Positions 19,043 to 29,232 of a stretch of DNA of 64,000 bases are shown in pieces. A program made the translations under genes and the position numbers. The stretch lies in the NCBI RefSeq assembly GCF_033708015.1, contig NZ_CP137920.1, forward strand, positions 3,534,001 through 3,598,000, read 5' to 3'. Numbering within the stretch: the first letter of the stretch is position 1; the number at the start of each line of letters is the position of its first letter. Source of the DNA: Proteus vulgaris (GTDB lineage Bacteria > Pseudomonadota > Gammaproteobacteria > Enterobacterales > Enterobacteriaceae). The notes under the pieces are model-generated. The model was not told the DNA's origin. It worked only from the letters and a program-made list of their open reading frames with translations, and made no database searches.

Positions 19043-20130
19043 TACTCACCGTCCTTTTCAATAGAAAGAGGATAACGCAGACCCAGGCTTTCATAGCGTT
19101 GCCAAACATCGGTCGCATGGGAAGTTAAAATTAACTGCCCCTTCTTTTTCTGAATAATATTTTCCAGCGTCGCAAGCAGAGGCTGAACTAAGGAAGGATG
19201 AAGATGTAGATCCGGCTCGTCGATTAATACAACGCCACCTAGCTGAAGCCAACGTTGTACCATAAAGAGCATGATCAAAACTTGATGCTCACCAGAACTC
19301 ATTTCATCTAGAGTATGAGTATCGCCGTTAGCAAGTTTGACCTGCTGACGTTGCCCCGGTTGAATTTCCTCTACAATGACTTTTCCAGAGAAGAACTGAT
19401 TCAGTGTTTTTATCATTTCAGGGTAGAGCGCAGGGAGTGTCGCTTTCATATTGAACAGTGATGCTTCAAGCTGACCCTTCCAGTCAGAGGAGGGAGAGTA
19501 AGTCGCTAACCAATTTTTACTTAAGTCATCAGGCGCTAATGAAGAAATACTTTTTTGGGGCACAATCCAACGCCGTTCTTCCGCATCCAGATAGATGATA
19601 TTTGGGATTGATAGATCCATATTTGAATGAAGCATTCCTAGTACAACTTGTGCACGAGTAACAGAAAGTTCCTGCAACCACTCTTTAAGTACATAATCAG
19701 TGCAAAACCCATTCACCGTAATTAGACTATTTTTCCTTTTCCCCTCGCTAACTTCTCCAATCCAAATAGTGTTAGACGGTTGTTCATCGACGATTTTATC
19801 AAGATAATCCTCATTTCCGAAGAATAAACCAACACGAACAGGGGACTGGTTAGAGCATTTAAGATCAGAGAAAACTACAGCAAAAGAACCCCAGCGTTGG
19901 AGCCATTTTTTTGAAGAATGGCCCGTAGCCATTGATTTGTTATGATCAAGCCAATACCCTAATGCATCCCACAACATAGCAATGCCGCGAAGCAGTGTCG
20001 ATTTACCGCAGCCATTTGGGCCAGTAAGGAGGACGTTCCCCTCAACCTCTCCCGTCCAGTCGTTTTTAAAGCTAATTTCCGCGTCGCCTAACGGGCCGAC
20101 ACTTTGTGTATAAATCGCCGCTATCTTCAT
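19042..20130 (-). CDS. ariA: PARIS anti-phage sensor ATPase AriA (AAA/ABC type)
   Basis: 362 aa ABC-class ATPase of the RecF/SMC-like AAA_15/AAA_21 type. Walker A is GPNGCGKST (about 37-45), the signature motif is SSGEHQ (about 278-283), Walker B is VLIDEPDLHLHP (about 301-312), and the H-loop is LTSHATD (about 335-341). All catalytic positions are present, so it should be active. In PARIS this protein forms a multimeric scaffold that senses anti-restriction proteins and holds AriB. Its ATG overlaps the stop of the pglX remnant (TAATG), suggesting it was once translationally coupled to BREX. Codon and base use look richer in G+C than the flanking core genes, consistent with transfer. Confidence 0.85.
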   Translation of the reverse strand: MKIAAIYTQSVGPLGDAEISFKNDWTGEVEGNVLLTGPNGCGKSTLLRGIAMLWDALGYWLDHNKSMATGHSSKKWLQRWGSFAVVFSDLKCSNQSPVRVGLFFGNEDYLDKIVDEQPSNTIWIGEVSEGKRKNSLITVNGFCTDYVLKEWLQELSVTRAQVVLGMLHSNMDLSIPNIIYLDAEERRWIVPQKSISSLAPDDLSKNWLATYSPSSDWKGQLEASLFNMKATLPALYPEMIKTLNQFFSGKVIVEEIQPGQRQQVKLANGDTHTLDEMSSGEHQVLIMLFMVQRWLQLGGVVLIDEPDLHLHPSLVQPLLATLENIIQKKKGQLILTSHATDVWQRYESLGLRYPLSIEKDGE

Positions 20131-20383
20131 TAAATCTCCTCAGGTACACTGCTGGTAATAGCCTTCACATCCACCAGCAGATCGCCAAATTTGCCGTAGT
20201 TAACCTTAACACCATCACCAAATCAATAGTGATACATCTATCAGCGTAGTGCCACAAGCGATCATCGAAGCTACATAGTTTGTTAAATTTTTTGGTCAAC
20301 CCAATCAGCGTTTTTTTCAGATGCGTGGTGGCAGTACCAGAGTCAACATTCTTAAGCTGATCGTTAATCAGATCAATATTGCC
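20130..20383 (-). pseudogene. pglX: Decayed C-terminus of BREX methyltransferase PglX
   Basis: The minus strand from 20383 reads GNIDLINDQLKNVDSG ... LKKTLIGLTKKF ... FDDRLWHYADRCITIDL. After a one-base deletion in the codons following DL it resumes in another frame as DGVKVNYGKFGDLLVDVKAIT ... PEEI, ending in a TAA shared with the ariA ATG. The text matches the C-terminal end of type I BREX PglX (HYAD ... DLDDGVKVNYxKFG) as I remember it. A stop immediately precedes the fragment and nothing further of the gene is recognisable upstream, so over 90% of pglX is gone. PglX is the adenine methyltransferase of BREX. Confidence 0.8.
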
Positions 20384-20526
20384 CTAACATCCGAGTGCTT
20401 TAGGCGGGGTATCATGATAGAAAACAAATAAAAATAAATTAGATTTAAAAAAGATCCCCCTAGTTATAACCACTACAACATAAGAAATCTTGGGACAGTA
20501 TTAGATATTACAGAAAGATAAGTCAA
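20384..20526. other. Edge of the defence island
   Basis: AT-rich sequence between the pglX remnant and the groEL terminator. No ORF, att-like direct repeat or transposase fragment was recognised; the deletion that removed brxABC and most of pglX should have its junction here. Confidence 0.45.
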
Positions 20527-20562
20527 CAAAAAAAGCCTGTAAACTATAAGCTTACAGGCTTT
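20527..20562 (-). terminator. Rho-independent terminator after groEL
   Basis: Minus-strand hairpin AAGCCTGTAA ... TTACAGGCTT followed by TTTTTTT, about 30 bases beyond the groEL stop. Confidence 0.9.
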
Positions 20563-20593
20563 CTTAGGAAGCAGTAGTATTTAGACTACATGA

Positions 20594-22267
<1,674 letters not shown>

Positions 22268-22292
22268 TTAAGAAGATCTTAAAAGAGAAAAA

Positions 22293-22586
22293 TTATTCTT
22301 CTACAATTGCTAAAATGTCACTTTCAGACATGATAAGCACGTCTTCGTTATCAATTTTTTCTGTTTTAACGCCATAACCATCGTTAAAAATTACGATATC
22401 GCCAACTTTAACATCCAGCGGTTTAACATCGCCGTTTTCCATAATACGGCCTTGACCTACGGCTAAAATTTCGCCACGCGTTGATTTACCCGCCGCTGTG
22501 CCAGTCAGTACGATACCGCCTGCTGATTTAGCTTCGACTTCTTTACGTTTAACAATAACACGGTCATGTAATGGACGAATCTTCAT
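22293..22586 (-). CDS. groES: Co-chaperonin GroES (Hsp10)
   Basis: Lid of the GroEL chamber. The longest frame extends to 22694, but the extra 36 codons overlap the heat-shock promoter. The ATG at 22586 ([14 protein letters not shown]) has AGGAG nine bases upstream and gives 97 aa, the family length. The mobile loop [14 protein letters not shown], which contacts GroEL, is present. First gene of groESL. Confidence 0.98.
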   Translation of the reverse strand: MKIRPLHDRVIVKRKEVEAKSAGGIVLTGTAAGKSTRGEILAVGQGRIMENGDVKPLDVKVGDIVIFNDGYGVKTEKIDNEDVLIMSESDILAIVEE

Positions 22587-22667
22587 TAATAGTGCTCCTA
22601 TAAAAAAGTCCATATCAGGATTAAGGTTGATACCAGTGCCCAAGATGAACCAGTACCATGTCGATAC

Positions 22668-22698
22668 AGGTGGGGGCATCCAGTAAAACTTCAAGGGG
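22668..22698 (-). promoter_or_regulatory. Sigma-32 heat-shock promoter of groESL
   Basis: On the minus strand CCCCTTGAA (-35, plus-strand 22690-22698) and CCCCCACCT (-10, 22668-22676) are separated by the same 13-base spacing as in the E. coli groE promoter. It is 82 bases upstream of the groES start. No CIRCE inverted repeat is seen, as expected for gammaproteobacteria. Confidence 0.85.
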
Positions 22699-22755
22699 AG
22701 AAGTGTGATTTTTTTTCAAATTTTCCCCATTTCAGTTGATTATGCTTTCGGATAA

Positions 22756-23262
22756 TTATTTTTTGTCAGAAAAATGGTCGTTATCCTGATCTTCAGCCTT
22801 ATTATTCAGCTGGTTACTTGGTGAATCTTCTTTACGCTGAAACTCGCCTTCAAATGTTGTTCCACTTTGACGAGAAGAAAATCCACTTTGGCCATGACCC
22901 GCTGAATAAACTTGAATTCGGGAGATCAGCTTCGTCACTAATAATGCTTGCAATGGTGGTAATAACAACAGCAAGCCTAAGAAATCCGTAAAAAAGCCGG
23001 GGATCAACAGTAAAATACCCGCCAGTATTAACGAAACGCTTTTCACCATTTCTGCCGCAGGCACTTCACCCACAGCAAGTTTTTGTTGCATTGAAGCAAT
23101 ATTTTTTATGCCCTGATTTTTGACCAGTGAGACACCAACACAAGATGTCAGTACCACAAGAAACAGTGTTGTAAGAACGCCAATAGAAGAGGCTACATTG
23201 ACGAAAATAACCGCTTCTATATAAATAAGAAGACAGATAACAATTAATGGGAGCCAACGCAC
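22756..23262 (-). CDS. fxsA: FxsA family membrane protein
   Basis: 168 aa inner-membrane protein with three to four hydrophobic segments in the first 110 residues (MRWLPLIVICLLIYIEAVIF first) and a hydrophilic tail rich in Q, S and D. E. coli FxsA, when overproduced, relieves F-plasmid exclusion of phage T7; the normal function is unknown. Its place between groES and aspA is conserved in enterobacteria. The family glycine-rich region (LILAGILLLIPGFFTDFLG) is intact. Confidence 0.93.
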   Translation of the reverse strand: MRWLPLIVICLLIYIEAVIFVNVASSIGVLTTLFLVVLTSCVGVSLVKNQGIKNIASMQQKLAVGEVPAAEMVKSVSLILAGILLLIPGFFTDFLGLLLLLPPLQALLVTKLISRIQVYSAGHGQSGFSSRQSGTTFEGEFQRKEDSPSNQLNNKAEDQDNDHFSDKK

Positions 23263-23636
23263 TTGGTTCTCCTTTTTTATAAAAAAGATTCATATTATTA
23301 ATAGAAAGGAGTGTGAACTACATCTAAGGTGATGATTTACAAACTCGCTTTTTCTTAGTTTATCTACATAATAATGGGGAGCCTAATACTCCTTTTCAAG
23401 GGGCGTTAAAAACAGCAGTAGAACTGTAAAATCCATGAGATAGATCACAAAAAGAAAATATTTAAACGTTATTTACTTATAAAGTGATCCAGCTTAAAGG
23501 TATTTGTTCACAACCCGAATATGATCATGTCAGTACCAAGCAAAACGGTAAGTTATATTACATTATTAACCGTTAACGATATATTTTATTAACAAGCGCA
23601 TAACTAGACAGTTAAAATTTTAATAAGAAGGTTCTC
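23263..23636 (+). promoter_or_regulatory. aspA upstream region with probable CRP site
   Basis: 374 bases between divergent fxsA and aspA. At 23434-23449 the sequence CATGA-N6-TCACA has one perfect and one partial CRP half site, sitting about 190 bases before aspA. E. coli aspA is CRP-activated, so this is plausible. No clear FNR site (TTGAT-N4-ATCAA) was found. Confidence 0.45.
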
Positions 23637-25061
23637 ATGTCAAATAAAACTCGTATCGAAGAAGACCTGTTAGGTAAAAGAGAAGTTCCTGCTGATGCTT
23701 ACTACGGCGTCCACACTTTACGTGCTATTGAAAACTTCTACATCAGTGATCGTACCATCAATGATGTTCCAGAATTCATCCGCGGTATGGTAATGGTGAA
23801 AAAAGCAGCGGCATTAGCAAACAAAGAACTTCACACTATTCCTCGCGAAATCGCTGATACGATTATCAAAGCCTGTGACGTTGTATTACAAACAGGTAAA
23901 CACATGGATCAATTCCCAGTTGATGTATTCCAAGGCGGTGCAGGTACTTCATTAAATATGAATACCAATGAAGTTATCGCAAACATCGGTCTGGAACTAA
24001 TGGGTCACCAAAAAGGTGAATACCAATACCTAAACCCAAATGACCACGTCAATAAGAGCCAATCAACAAACGACGCTTATCCTTGTGGTTTCCGTGTAGC
24101 GGTTTATAACTCTATTATCAAATTAACTGAATCTATCGAGCTGCTGAAAGCAGGTTTTGATAGAAAAGCGGTTGAGTTCAAAGACATCCTGAAAATGGGT
24201 CGTACTCAATTACAAGACGCTGTACCAATGACTTTAGGTCAAGAATTCCACGCTTTCTCTGTACTGATGAAAGAAGAAATCAAAAACCTGAAACGCACTG
24301 CTGAATTACTGTTAGAAATGAATTTAGGTGCAACGGCTATCGGTACTGGTCTGAATACAGCTCCAGGTTACCAAAAACTGTCTGTTGAAAAACTGGCAGA
24401 AGTAACGGGCTTAGCATGTGTTCCAGCAGAAGACTTAATTGAAGCAACTTCTGACTGCGGTGCTTATGTGATGGTACACGGCGCATTAAAACGCTTAGCT
24501 GTAAAAATGTCTAAAATCTGTAATGACTTACGTTTACTGTCCTCTGGTCCTCGTGCTGGTCTGAAAGAAATCAATCTTCCAGAACTACAAGCGGGTTCTT
24601 CAATCATGCCAGCTAAAGTAAACCCAGTTATTCCAGAAGTTGTTAACCAAGCTTGCTTTAAAGTTATCGGTAATGACACTTGTGTAACTATGGCTGCTGA
24701 AGCAGGTCAATTACAATTAAACGTAATGGAACCAGCAATCGGTCAAGCAATGTTCGAATCAATCTCTCTATTAAGCAACGCTTGCCGTAACTTAGTAGAA
24801 AAATGTGTTGATGGTATCACTGCAAATAAAGAAATCTGTGAACACTTTGTATTTAACTCAATCGGTATCGTTACTTATCTGAACCCGTTCATTGGTCACC
24901 ATAACGGCGACATCGTTGGTAAGATTTGTGCAGAAACTGGTAAGAGCGTACGTGAAGTTGTTCTAGAACGCGGTTTATTAACCGAAGAACAACTGGATGA
25001 TATCTTCTCTGTTGAGAACTTAAAAAACCCGGCTTACAAAGCAAAACGCTTCGATGATTAA
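23637..25061 (+). CDS. aspA: Aspartate ammonia-lyase
   Basis: Converts L-aspartate to fumarate and ammonia, feeding anaerobic fumarate respiration. 474 aa, the family length. The fumarase/aspartase signature [15 protein letters not shown] and the [10 protein letters not shown] and TSDCGAYV segments are intact. It is followed by dcuA, whose product exchanges aspartate/fumarate with succinate, giving the standard anaerobic C4-dicarboxylate module. AAGAAGG precedes the start. Confidence 0.98.
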   Translation: MSNKTRIEEDLLGKREVPADAYYGVHTLRAIENFYISDRTINDVPEFIRGMVMVKKAAALANKELHTIPREIADTIIKACDVVLQTGKHMDQFPVDVFQGGAGTSLNMNTNEVIANIGLELMGHQKGEYQYLNPNDHVNKSQSTNDAYPCGFRVAVYNSIIKLTESIELLKAGFDRKAVEFKDILKMGRTQLQDAVPMTLGQEFHAFSVLMKEEIKNLKRTAELLLEMNLGATAIGTGLNTAPGYQKLSVEKLAEVTGLACVPAEDLIEATSDCGAYVMVHGALKRLAVKMSKICNDLRLLSSGPRAGLKEINLPELQAGSSIMPAKVNPVIPEVVNQACFKVIGNDTCVTMAAEAGQLQLNVMEPAIGQAMFESISLLSNACRNLVEKCVDGITANKEICEHFVFNSIGIVTYLNPFIGHHNGDIVGKICAETGKSVREVVLERGLLTEEQLDDIFSVENLKNPAYKAKRFDD

Positions 25062-25117
25062 TAATTGTGTTTTATAACATGACACTGTTAAACATAAGAA
25101 TGAGCTCTTAAAAATAC

Positions 25118-25150
25118 AAGGCACGGACTCTTTAAGAGACGTGCCTTTTT
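25118..25150 (+). terminator. Terminator or attenuator between aspA and dcuA
   Basis: Hairpin AAGGCACG ... CGTGCCTT followed by TTT on the plus strand, 57 bases after aspA. With dcuA only 70 bases further on, it may reduce rather than abolish read-through, as known for aspA-dcuA in E. coli. Confidence 0.8.
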
Positions 25151-25219
25151 ACTTGATTGTAAAAACAAAAATTTAACTTATCTTTCTCATTTTTTTAATT
25201 ATCTCAAGGAGTAAACGCT

Positions 25220-26545
25220 ATGTTAGCCGTAGAATTGATTATCGTTCTGCTGGCCATTTTCCTCGGTGCGAGACTTGGGGGAATTGGTATCGGGTTTGCC
25301 GGTGGTTTAGGGGTTTTAGTTTTAGCTGCTATCGGTGTTAAACCTGGTTCAATTCCTTTTGATGTTATCTCCATCATTATGGCTGTTATTGCCGCAATCT
25401 CTGCGATGCAGGTTGCTGGTGGTTTAGATTATTTAGTTGATCAAACAGAAAAACTATTAAGACGTAATCCTAAATACATCACAATACTTGCGCCTATTGT
25501 GACTTATTTATTAACTCTCTTTGCTGGTACAGGTAATATTTCTTTAGCGACATTACCCGTTATTGCTGAGGTTGCAAAAGAGCAAGGCATCAAACCTTGT
25601 CGCCCATTATCAACAGGTGTCGTTGCTGCACAAATTGGTATTACAGCATCACCTATTTCTGCTGCGGTTGTTTATATGGCATCAGTCATGGAAAACCCTG
25701 CAATGGTCGGTGAAGGTAATACAGTAAGTTATATCACTCTGTTATCTATTTTATTACCAGCGACTTTCCTTGCTATTATTCTGATGTCATTCATCATCTC
25801 TTGGGTATTTAACTCAAAACTGTCTGATGATGCTGTCTATCGTGAGCGTTTAGAACAAGGTTTAGTTGAATTACGCAATAGCAAACAGCGTAGAGAAACA
25901 TTACCAGGTGCTAAGTCATCTGTAATGCTGTTCTTACTGGGTGTTATCTGTGTGGTTACTTATGCAATCATCAACAGCCCAAGCTTAGGCATTGTGAAAG
26001 AACCGTTAATGAACACCACTAACGCTATTCTTATCATCATGCTGAGTGTTGCAACTCTGATCACTATTTTCTGTAAAGTTAAAACTGACAACATCCTTAA
26101 CTCAAGTACCTTTAAAGCAGGTATGAGTGCTTGTATCTGTATTCTGGGTGTTGCATGGTTAGGTGATACTTTCGTTTCAAGCAACATTGATTGGATCAAA
26201 CTGACTGCGGGTGATTTAATCACTGGTCATCCTTGGTTATTAGCGGTTATTTTCTTCTTCTGTTCTGCACTGTTATATTCACAAGCAGCAACAGCAAAAG
26301 CGTTAATGCCAATGGCTTTAGCTTTAGGTGTATCTCCATTAACAGCTATCGCGTCTTTCTCTGCGGTTTCTGGTCTGTTCATTCTGCCAACTTACCCAAC
26401 ACTGGTTGCAGCCGTTCAAATGGATGACACTGGGACAACACGTATCGGCAAATTAGTTTTCAACCACCCATTCTTTATTCCTGGTACTATTGGTGTGGTA
26501 TTAGCTGTCGGATTTGGTTTCCTCTTCGGCGGTATGATTTTGTAG
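25220..26545 (+). CDS. dcuA: Anaerobic C4-dicarboxylate transporter DcuA
   Basis: Inner-membrane antiporter (441 aa, about 10-12 hydrophobic segments) exchanging aspartate or fumarate for succinate. The N-terminus MLAVELIIVLLAIFLGARLG and the GTGNISLATLPVIAEVAKEQG region match DcuA closely. AAGGAG precedes the ATG. Linked functionally and by position to aspA. Confidence 0.97.
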   Translation: MLAVELIIVLLAIFLGARLGGIGIGFAGGLGVLVLAAIGVKPGSIPFDVISIIMAVIAAISAMQVAGGLDYLVDQTEKLLRRNPKYITILAPIVTYLLTLFAGTGNISLATLPVIAEVAKEQGIKPCRPLSTGVVAAQIGITASPISAAVVYMASVMENPAMVGEGNTVSYITLLSILLPATFLAIILMSFIISWVFNSKLSDDAVYRERLEQGLVELRNSKQRRETLPGAKSSVMLFLLGVICVVTYAIINSPSLGIVKEPLMNTTNAILIIMLSVATLITIFCKVKTDNILNSSTFKAGMSACICILGVAWLGDTFVSSNIDWIKLTAGDLITGHPWLLAVIFFFCSALLYSQAATAKALMPMALALGVSPLTAIASFSAVSGLFILPTYPTLVAAVQMDDTGTTRIGKLVFNHPFFIPGTIGVVLAVGFGFLFGGMIL

Positions 26546-26607
26546 TCTGAAGTAAAAAATTAAAACATTGCAAAAAAAAGCGCTTAACGCTTAAAAAATA
26601 AAATAAG

Positions 26608-26637
26608 AAAATACCCTGTCGCAAGATGGGGTATTTT
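26608..26637 (+). terminator. Rho-independent terminator after dcuA
   Basis: Hairpin AAAATACCC TGTCGCAAGAT GGGGTATTTT, about 60 bases after the stop. Confidence 0.83.
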
Positions 26638-26726
26638 CATTTTAGCCTCTCGCTCCTCGCTTTCATTTTTAGCTAAAGTCTGCTAATTATGATGTACTCG
26701 CGACAACGTGATTTAAGGAGATTTCC

Positions 26727-27299
26727 GTGCAACGTGAAGCGTTATTAGACCACGTACTTATCCAGTTAGAACAATACGGCTTAGCGGCAACTTTATCCGA
26801 GCTTCTTCAAGGTTCGGGTATCAACGAATCTGATCTTCACCCTTTCTGGCCAGATAGAGACGCCTTGATTTTTGATTGTTTGCGCCACCATGGACAGCAA
26901 ATTGATATTTGGCAACGCCAAGTCATGTTAAATGAAGATCTGACTATCGAGCAAAAATTACTCGCCCGTTATGATCAACTCGCGATACGTTTAGAAAAGA
27001 ACCGTTTTCCTGGTTGTCTATTCGTTGCGGCTTGTAGCGCCTATCCTGATGAGCACGCTCAAATTCACCAATTAAGCCAACGCCAAAAGCAAAGTTCATT
27101 TGACTACTCTAGAACACTACTACGCGAACTTGATATCGAAGATAGTGAGTTAGTTGCCAAACAGATGGAACTCATCTTAGAAGGCTGTTTAAGCCGTTTA
27201 ATGGTGAATCACCATGCTGATGATATTATTACAGCAAAATTATTGGCGGAGGATATTCTTAAAATTGCTCAATGCCGTAAAAATGGCGCATTAAGTTAG
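26727..27299 (+). CDS. yjdC: TetR/AcrR-family regulator YjdC
   Basis: 190 aa putative transcriptional regulator. The N-terminal ~50 residues form a TetR-type helix-turn-helix, and the rest matches YjdC (RYPGCLFIAA-like motif at FPGCLFVAACSAYPD, and KQMELILEGCLSRLMVN). The start is GTG at 26727, preceded by AAGGAG at seven bases. Targets are unknown. The neighbour order dcuA-yjdC is as in E. coli except that cutA and dsbD are absent between them. Confidence 0.9.
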   Translation: MQREALLDHVLIQLEQYGLAATLSELLQGSGINESDLHPFWPDRDALIFDCLRHHGQQIDIWQRQVMLNEDLTIEQKLLARYDQLAIRLEKNRFPGCLFVAACSAYPDEHAQIHQLSQRQKQSSFDYSRTLLRELDIEDSELVAKQMELILEGCLSRLMVNHHADDIITAKLLAEDILKIAQCRKNGALS

Positions 27300-27554
27300 T
27301 TTTAGGTAATAGGAAACGAGAAAAATGCTCTCTTTTTTGCTTGAACTCGATTTCTATCTGCTGAGTCGTAAAAAACAAATTTAATCATCAAAAAAAGAGA
27401 AAGTTTTCTCTTTGATATACAAAAAAGTGAATATCTTTACTGATTGTTATTTAAGCATTTTTTACTAAAAAACAGCTTATGATGAAAATTTAAACTTAAA
27501 TAGAATAAAAAGAAGGCAAACGAATTTATTTTTGCATTTTTTATTAAAAAGACG

Positions 27555-27583
27555 TTGACGCATCCCGCTGAATACGGTTTAAT
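27555..27583 (+). promoter_or_regulatory. Sigma-70 promoter of tRNA-Phe
   Basis: TTGACG (-35), a 17-base spacer and TTTAAT (-10), followed by a GC-rich discriminator GCGCC, the arrangement of stringently controlled stable RNA promoters. The tRNA begins 12 bases after the -10. Confidence 0.75.
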
Positions 27584-27594
27584 GCGCCTCGTTA

Positions 27595-27670
27595 GCCCGA
27601 ATAGCTCAGTCGGTAGAGCAGGGGATTGAAAATCCCCGTGTCCTTGGTTCGATTCCGAGTTCGGGCACCA
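27595..27670 (+). tRNA. pheV: tRNA-Phe (GAA anticodon)
   Basis: 76 bases including an encoded CCA end. The acceptor stem GCCCGAA pairs with TTCGGGC. The anticodon stem-loop GGGGA-TTGAAAA-TCCCC carries GAA, and the T-arm contains GGTTCGATTCC. Nearly identical to E. coli tRNA-Phe. The symbol suffix is nominal. Confidence 0.98.
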
Positions 27671-27677
27671 TCTTTAG

Positions 27678-27704
27678 AAAAACCAGCCTTAGGGCTGGTT
27701 TTTT
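27678..27704 (+). terminator. Rho-independent terminator after tRNA-Phe
   Basis: Hairpin AAAAACCAGCC TTA GGGCTGGTTTTTT eight bases after the tRNA. Confidence 0.92.
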
Positions 27705-27923
27705 GCTTTTATCAGGGGCGCCGTAAAAACCCGACCTTCAGGGCGGTGAGGATATCAAAGGCGAAGCTAATTGTTGTTAACAAATGCACTTCATCATCCT
27801 TCCCTTTTCTATTTCTCCCTAGCTCATTCCTATCTATGAGAAAATAGTTCAAAATAAATACAACACTATCAATAGTATGTTGGTTCAGATACATTTGCCT
27901 CAGATGAGCATTAAGGAAGATAG

Positions 27924-28046
27924 ATGATAAAAAAATGGCATGGAATGCTTAATGTTAAAAAACGGCTCCATGCCAAAAGGTATTCACAGAATAAAAAATT
28001 CTCAAAAAGACCAGGAATAGTATTCAGGTTGAAATATCTAATCTAG
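27924..28046 (+). CDS. Small basic ORF, possibly 5' part of a broken gene
   Basis: 40 codons from ATG at 27924 with AAGGA six bases upstream. The product is strongly basic and hydrophilic (MIKKWHGMLNVKKRLHAKRY ...). It ends just before another frame (open from 27995) runs into the following membrane ORF. The two may be one gene split by a frameshift, or this may be a separate small protein. No family recognised. Confidence 0.3.
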   Translation: MIKKWHGMLNVKKRLHAKRYSQNKKFSKRPGIVFRLKYLI

Positions 28047-28069
28047 AAAATGGTTTATATAGATTAATT

Positions 28070-28279
28070 TTGATTTTTTACTTCTTATCCTTATTTTATG
28101 CGCAGCTATTCATTTTGGTTCAGATAACAACCACAATTAGTTTACTCATTTCATTTTTCATTGCTGTATCTATTATTTGTTTTTCTTCATTACCTATATT
28201 ACGATATAAACTTCTTATATTTATAAAACACAAAAAAGAATATCATCGTAATTTTCATCTATATCCTAATAAGACGTAA
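28070..28279 (+). CDS. Small hydrophobic ORF upstream of CPBP protease
   Basis: 69 codons if TTG at 28070 is the start. Two hydrophobic segments (about residues 1-20 and 22-47) are followed by a basic tail. The frame is open from 27995, so the true N-terminus is uncertain. It ends three bases before the CPBP gene, suggesting coupling. No family recognised; a small membrane partner or immunity-type protein is only a guess. Confidence 0.35.
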   Translation: MIFYFLSLFYAQLFILVQITTTISLLISFFIAVSIICFSSLPILRYKLLIFIKHKKEYHRNFHLYPNKT

Positions 28280-28282
28280 TAA

Positions 28283-28930
28283 ATGGAATTTCCTAAAGAT
28301 CGAGTTTACCACTCCGTCATCTGCGTACTGGCTTTTATAGGTTACTTCTTTTCCTCTTTTAGCCTATTGCTAACGCCTTCACCTACTACATTGTTTCAAT
28401 CGCCTTATATCATCTCATTAGTCAGTTTTTTTATTTATCTTCCCTACTGCCTAATTATTTGGTTTGCCTATCAAAAACATATTAAATTAATGCCATTAGG
28501 TCGTCTTCAATGGAATACACTAAAAGCCCCCTTTTTAGCCTTATTGGGTTTATATATTATTAGCCTATTTTTAGGATCTGAAGATGATTCATGGGTTACA
28601 GAAATTGAATCTATTACAGGTTTTGCTTTCTTCTTTTTTGCCCTCTCTGTTATGTTTATCGCCCCGATTACCGAAGAAATCATTTTTAGAGGTTTTTTAC
28701 TTAATGCAGGTATGTGGTATGGCAATAAAGGGAAATGGATTGCGATTATTATCTCGTCACTTCTATTTGCGGCTATGCACACTCAATATGAGTCAATCAC
28801 TACGTTTATTCTTATTTTTATTGTGGGTATTGTCTTTTGCCTCGTCAGAATAGGAACGCGTTCATTAATCGCGCCGATAGTGCTTCATGGAATACACAAC
28901 ACAATTAGTATCATTTTTTTTATGTTATAG
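28283..28930 (+). CDS. CPBP (CAAX/Abi family) intramembrane metalloprotease
   Basis: 215 aa integral membrane protein with about six segments. Catalytic motifs of the ABI/CPBP family are visible: E131-E132-x3-R136 in ITEEIIFRGFL, H166 in FAAMHTQYE, and H202/H205 in VLHGIHN. Members process prenylated or peptide substrates, often in bacteriocin maturation or immunity. The low G+C of the gene and its place just past a tRNA suggest an acquired islet. No clear ribosome-binding site; probably coupled to the ORF ending at 28279. Confidence 0.85.
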   Translation: MEFPKDRVYHSVICVLAFIGYFFSSFSLLLTPSPTTLFQSPYIISLVSFFIYLPYCLIIWFAYQKHIKLMPLGRLQWNTLKAPFLALLGLYIISLFLGSEDDSWVTEIESITGFAFFFFALSVMFIAPITEEIIFRGFLLNAGMWYGNKGKWIAIIISSLLFAAMHTQYESITTFILIFIVGIVFCLVRIGTRSLIAPIVLHGIHNTISIIFFML

Positions 28931-29232
28931 CGTTTTTATTTAATAAATTTCTATTTTTTATAACAAAACACTTATTTACTTTATAAGAAATGATATTTAA
29001 TAGATGAAAATATTTTATTATTTTTTAGAGAAAGATCTGATTCTCTACGGAATAATAACGAATATTATTTATGGTTATCTCAATAAGTTATATTAAATTC
29101 TATAAAAGATAAAATAGAAAAATAAATAGAGAATGTGATTATAACTGCATGCTTTTTCAACATATTAAAGTATGATAAGAGATATTAATATGACAAGAAT
29201 ATGATCATTTTCTTAAATTAAGAGAACTTTTT
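28931..29232. other. AT-rich intergenic region
   Basis: About 300 bases of very AT-rich sequence holding presumably the promoter of the flotillin module. No ORF or distinct repeat was found. Confidence 0.45.

Noticed and set aside
22587..22694. 36-codon N-terminal extension of GroES
   Set aside because: It covers the sigma-32 promoter and lacks a ribosome-binding site; the 22586 ATG has AGGAG and matches family length.
25118..25150. Rho-independent terminator as a full stop of the aspA transcript
   Set aside because: The T run is short and dcuA follows closely, so I treat it as a terminator/attenuator and do not claim separate transcription units.
27391..27414. A/T-rich inverted repeat after yjdC as a terminator
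   Set aside because: The stem is almost entirely A-T with a weak loop and lies 90 bases past the gene; low stability makes it unconvincing.
27595..27670. tRNA-Phe as attachment site of a prophage or integrative element
   Set aside because: No integrase gene and no repeat of the tRNA 3' end was seen downstream to 29 kb; kept only as a weak islet note.
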